Shown here in pieces: positions 1-6,000 of a stretch of 8,856 bases of DNA. Each line of letters starts with the position of its first letter. The first letter of the stretch is position 1. The notes beneath the pieces were generated by a model. The model did no database searches, had not been told where the DNA came from, and saw only the letters and a list, made by a program, of their open reading frames with translations. The translations under genes and the position numbers were made by a program. The stretch comes from CAZGRP01 sp964527995 (GTDB lineage: Bacteria; Zhuqueibacterota; Zhuqueibacteria; Oceanimicrobiales; CAZGRP01): contig CAZGRP010000104.1 in the NCBI GenBank assembly GCA_964527995.1, forward strand, positions 1-8,856, read 5' to 3'.

Positions 1-3000
1 TCGAGGCGGTCGTAGGGATCGAAGAACAGCATCCTTCCGCGCGAGGCGCCGCCGAACATCTTGGTGCCCCGGTACGGCCGCTCCTGGGTGCGCAGCCGGC
101 CCGAGCTGTCGAAAGTGAGCCCGCCGAAGAAGAAGTCCCCGCCCATGAGCGATTCACCGGCGTACTTGCTGGCGCTGCCGAGGATGTGCACGCGCAGCGG
201 CTGGCAGCGGGAGTCGTTCACCGAGTTGGTCCAGGCGCGGTCGACGATGTCGCCGAGGATGAAGACCTCGCCGCCCTTGGAGGCGTAGCCGCACACCTTG
301 CCGGCGTTTCCGAAGATCTCGAGGCGGCCGTGGTGCATGCACATGGCGGCGAAGTTCTGGGCGTTGCCGTGCACCCGCAGCGTGCCGCCCTGCATGAAGG
401 CGCCGAGATACTCGCCTGGTGTGCCGTACACATCCATCACCACGTCGTCGGTGTCTCCCTTGCCCATCACCGCCGTGGAGATCAGGCGCTGGCCGTTGAC
501 GCGGTAGAGGAGGAACCGCCGCCAGCCGCGATCGTACGCCTGGCTCACGATCCGTGCCAGAGAGACCCGCGGATCGGTTCCCTGGGGGGCCAAACCGGTG
601 GCATCGACCAACAGCGTCTGCTCCTCGGGCCGATGGGCCGCCGGAATCTCGCCGAAACCCTGTCGCATGGCGACCCAGCGCCGGCCGTCGACCTGCGGCA
701 GGCGGTCCAGCAGGTCGTACAGCGTCCGGCGGGTGATGTCGAGGAGCGAGCTCTTGGCCTTGGTGCCGGTGTCCATGGTGCGCAGGTGGTCGATGAAATG
801 GGTCAGCGTGCGGATGACCTCGGCCGCCGTGTCCGGCGTGGTTGACTGGACCACCTGCTGCAGCACCCAGCGGTAGGTGTTGAAGTCCCACCCGGGCAGA
901 TGTTGGCGGATCCAGGCGTCCAGCCGGCCGGAGTTGGCCTGCCAGTCACGCCGCAGCGACTCGGCGTCGTCAGGCTGGCGCAGCGGCGTACGCCGCATGC
1001 TGTAGTGTTCGCCGGCATCCGGCAGGGGGATGTCACGGCCGTAGCGGTCGATCAGCTGTATCTTCTCCACATCTCCTGTCTCGTTAAACTGGAAGCGGCT
1101 GATCATGCCGTCGCTCACCATCACCTCATCGGCGGCGGCGCCATCCACCAGACCTTCTTCATCCATCAGCTCGAGCATCTGCTGGATGGCCTGCTCTTCG
1201 GAGGCGATCATGCTGAAGGCGCGCGTCCTGCCGTTGCTGCGGTCCACCCACAGCGCCGTGGTGCTGGGCCGCAGGTCCGCCGGGTCCTTCAGGTCGACGC
1301 GCTCCGTGAGGTTCTGCTCCGGCCGGTGGCGCAGGCAGAGGTACTGGTACGGACCGTCCGGGCTGCTGGTGAACTCCACCCGTTGGACCTCTTCGAGGCG
1401 ATGGCGCAGCTCCTCAGGCATCAGGGCCAGATCGTCGCCGGTGGTGGGCGAGAAGCTCTCGAACAGCGCCCAGTCGGGATACTCCAGCTCCTCGGCCAGC
1501 AGGTGGAACTTCAGCGAGGCGACCTCGGTGTCGGTGGTGGCCAGCGGCGGCAGGCCGAACTGCTCGACGCGCTGCTTCAGCGTCTGGTAGTTGGTGGTCT
1601 CGCCGTTGTGGGTGAGGGCGGTGTGCAGTTTGGCGAAGGGGTGGGCATTCATCTGCTCGACCACACTGCCAGTAGCCAGGCGCACATGGATGATGTTGTT
1701 GGGCGCCGGGGGAGTCTCCCAGGGGATCTCGCGGCCGGCGGTTTTCCAGACGGCGAAGTTTTTGCCGGCCGACATCACCGCCGCCACCTTGCGCAGCCTC
1801 GGGACGTACTTCTCCTTGTTCTGCGTCTGCGGGTAACGCCAGGCGAAGTCGCGCAGCAGCCTCAGGTAGATTTCGGCCTCCTCGCCGGGCGGCTCCGCCG
1901 TCAGCAAGTGGCCGTCGCCGGCTGCGGCGGCCCTGCCACCGCCGTCCCCGTTGACGTAGCTCTCCCAGAACTCCGGTTCCACCTCCCAGACGTAGAGCAC
2001 CTGGGTCAGCCGCACCGAGTGGTCGAAGACGTACAGATCCTCAGCTTTCCGCAAGAACCGGTCGTCGCTGCGGTAGTTCTCCAGTGTCACCCGCGGGAAG
2101 TACTCGCGGATGTAAGCGTAGCGGGGCGACTTCAGCAGCTTTTCTTCGATGAAGTCGGCCAGCACCTGCGGTTTGACGCGCACGAAGAAGCGGAAGATGT
2201 CGCCGGGGTCGGTGTCTGGGTTGCCGAAATCGCGATAGTCCCTCTCGCGGCCTTGCGCGTCCTTCTTGTAGGGCTCGCGAACCTTGCGCACGTCGGTCTC
2301 ACCGGCGAAGTCGAAATACGGCTCCAGATACACCTTGCGGATCTTCTCGGCGAGCCCGCAGCGGATTGCCAGGACCCTGGCCCGGGCCTGGCGGCGGAGC
2401 TGCTCCTCGCTGATCCCGTTGCCCTGAGGCCGCAGCCGCTCTTCCATCTCGGGCTGCAACACACCCTTCACCATCACCCGGTAGGCGTAGTGGTGCGGGT
2501 ATTCAGGGAAGCAGAGGGTCTTGCCCATGCCGACACCGTCCATGCCGCGGTTTCGCATGGCCAGCAGGGTACGGTCGAGAATGTGGTTGGGAACGTTTTC
2601 GGTGCCGATGACGGCCGCCACGCCGCAGTTGCTCTGGCCGGTGGGGTGTAGCATCTCGGCAACGGCTGTGCTGCGTCGGTGATACTCGCGGCGCTGGTGC
2701 AGGCGGAAATCGACGCGCTCCTTCAGGCCGAGCCACTGGATCTTGTCGAAGCGGCCGCGCAGCTCCCGAATGTCCCGCAGCCCCAGCCCGGCCAGAGCCC
2801 GGATCACCTGCATCTGCAGGATTCGGAAGGCATTGATCATCTGGCGCGAGTTGACCTCGACGTCGCGCAGCCGCTGCATGATCAGGTTGGTGGTGGCGAT
2901 GCCGCGCGAGCAGCCGTCGTGGCAGTTGCGATTGCGGTCGCAGCCGACGGCCACCATCGGGGCGGTGCCCCAGATCACCCCGTCGGCGCCCAGGGCGATG

Positions 3001-6000
3001 GCCTTGATCACATCTTCGTAGGTGCGGATGCCGCCGCTGACAAAGAAGCGCACGTCGTTGCGGAGTCCGTCCAACACCAGCCGGTTGTGGATGAGGGGGA
3101 TGGCGTATTCGATATGCATCCCCATCTGGCCCTTGATGATGTTGGGCGAGGCGCCGGTGCCGCCGCGGGGACCGTCGAGCCAAAGTTCGATCTTCATGCC
3201 GTAGCGGCGGCCGGCTCGCGCCAGTTCACTCGCCAGCTCGGCGGTCTGGTCCCCGGCCTTCTCGGCGGCGGCGCGCACAGCCTCCTCGGTGTTGTCGCGC
3301 GCGATGCGCCCCAGCCCGGCGGCGATGAATTCGATGTCCACCGACGGTGACACCTTCACCGAGATCACTGCCTGCGGGTTGATCATGCGCACGATGTCGA
3401 TGAAGGCCTTCACGTCCTCGATCGAGTAGGAGTTGTGGAAGGGAAAGGGGGAGATGATGCTGGTGTAGGAGTGGCGGATCACCTCCTCGCAGAGATGGAG
3501 AATCTGCTCGAACTCGATGGGATCGATGCGGTCCTCGTGGTGGAGCTCGTAGGCTCGCTGCTGAATCAGCCACAGGCTCTTCTTGAGCTCAGGAAAGACC
3601 TCCTGCTCATCCTGAGCGCGCAGCAGATGCGGGTAGGCCTGGCGAGCGACTTCGTGCAGCGGGTGCCCGGCGTTCTTCTCGATGCGCTCGATCTTGTCGG
3701 CCAGCGTCTGGATCTTCTCCAGATCGAGAACCTCCAGCCCCTCGATGCCGCGCAGGTAGGAGACCAGCTTGTTTACCTTCTGCGCCAGGATGTGACCGCC
3801 GATCCCCATCTTGGCGCCCTGGCTATAGGCGATCACCACCCGGCGCGCCTTCTTGATCGTCTCCTTGGTGACTCCGAACAGGCCGGTCTTTAGTTCGGTG
3901 GAGACGAATGGTTCGTCACGCGCTTCCACGACTTCGTAGAACAGGAAGGGCTGCAGGTCGGGGTATGGCTCCAGCGCCTGGTAGATGCCTGGATGGGTGT
4001 CGGCGGTGATGCCGTTGGCCTGCAGGCGCTCCTTGATGTCGCGCACGGTGTAGTGGGTGTCGTGCTCGAAGAACGGCCGCATTGCCTGGATGTCGGGCTC
4101 GGTGAAGAAGATCGGCTCCCCCTTGCGGTTCAGGAAAAAGCAGGTCGGGTAGCCGCCCTCCCCGGTGTCGTACTGGATACCCAGCTCCCTGGCTGCGATG
4201 ACGTGGGCGCGCCAGGTGTCCAGGCCGATGGAGCCGACCGACTTGCCGCCGAACATCCACGGCGCCCGCAGGATCAAGTCTTTGTCGAGGGCGACGGCGG
4301 TTCGCACCTGGTCCAGCTCCTCCTCGGGGATGCGGTCGGGATCGCGCTGGTAGAGGATCTTCATCACATCGAAGCCGTCGCCGAGCAGGCCGGTGCCCTT
4401 CATGTTCTTGAGATGGAACGTCTGCGGGTCGCCGGCGGCCATGCGGCCGAGCGACTCGATCACCGGCCCCGGCCAGACATGGTCGCGCTGATAGACGGTC
4501 TGGTTCACCTCGCTGAGGTGGTAGAAGCTGTGCGGGGCCGGCAGCGGCACCACCCGGCTGCGCAACTCGCTATAGCGTGGCGAGGCTTCCGCGGGCACTG
4601 GTTCGCCGTCGATCAGCTCCCGGTTCAGTCTCTGATACGCGTCGAGAAGCTCTTCTTTCTCGAAGATCTGCTTCTGGATTCGCTCCTCCAACTCGTTGAA
4701 ATCGATCAGCCGGCCCTCTTCCCCCACCGTCTTTTTCAAATCCTTGAAGCCCGCAGCACCAAGCACCTCGAGCATCTGGACCTTGCGTGACTCCATCTGG
4801 TTGTTGAGGCGTTCGACGGCCCAGTCGATGTCCAGGTTCAGCAACCTTTCGGTGGTGGTCTGCCCCTCGATCATGGCCTTGTAGGCGTACGGGTCGAGGG
4901 CGAGCAGGGCGGCGAAGTCGATCAGAGTGGCTTCGGCACCGCGCTGGATGGTCTTCTGGCTGTCGGAGGCCAGTCGGATGCCTCCCGAGGCAATGATGGC
5001 GACTTCGTGCCGGCGGCCCTGTTCCAGGAGGTAGCGGTGGATGGCACGCACGGCGTTGGAGGTGACGAAGTAGTTGTCCTTGTTGCGCAGGCCGTGCACC
5101 TGGAGGACGTCGACGCCGAGATCGAGGAAACCGTCGATCTTGGCCCGCACCGCCGGCAGGATCTCGGTGCCGCCGATCATGTCGTATTCCGACACCTCGA
5201 GGTAGCCGCACAGCAGCGGCGAGCCGCCGTTCAGGGCGGCCACCGAGTCGCGGATGTACTGCACGGTGCGCTCCATCTCGGGGTGGTAGGTGATCTCGAA
5301 CATCGGCATGTGCCAGAGGTCGAGCAGCAGCTCGCGGCCCGCCTGCGGGTTGACGATGAGGTGGTGGATCAGCTCGTGGTCGACCCGCGGGATGATGACC
5401 GGCGGCAGCGTCGGGTAGCTGCCTTCGAGGATGAAGAAGTCGTAGTAGTCGAGCAGCCGGTTGAGCTTGATGACGACCAGGGTATCCTGGCTCTCGGCGA
5501 CTTTCATCAGCGCCAGCTCGACCCGGCCGTTGCTGTCGAGCGGCACGGCGTTGTAGAGGATCGGCGCTTTCAGCTTGATCTTGGGGAAGGGCGGATTGTG
5601 CATGTTGCCGTCGGTGTCGAAAGTGCAGTAGCGGTGGCGCTTGCCCAGGATCACCGACAGCTCTTCGTCCGGATCGCCTTCGTGAAGGCGATTCTGGGCC
5701 GGACCGACGATGTGGAAGTGCGAGAAGCGCTCAGCGTCGAAGCCGATGCCCATGTGCTTGTCGCCCTGCCCCATCCCGGAGACCGGAATCTGGCCGGTGG
5801 ACGACTCCTTGTCGATCTCCATGAGGATCTCTTCGGTGACGTAGACATCGGCCATTTCGGTGAGTGCCGAGGTGCGCTGGATGGTGGTAGTGTCGCGCAG
5901 CCGCTTCTGCCGCTCGGCCCAATAGCGCCTCTCGTCCAGGTCAACAGCATTGTGGATGAGCTTTTCGACGTAGTCGCGTTCCTCCTGCACCGCCTTGTTC

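Noticed and set aside
154..891. 245-codon minus-strand frame, Arg/Pro/His-rich
   Set aside because: Overlaps the GXGXG frame in another phase. Its composition is typical of an out-of-frame GC-rich read.
900..2651. 583-codon open frame on the plus strand
   Set aside because: It lies opposite the amidotransferase and GXGXG coding frame, shows no recognisable motifs, and is explained by third-position GC bias of the real gene.
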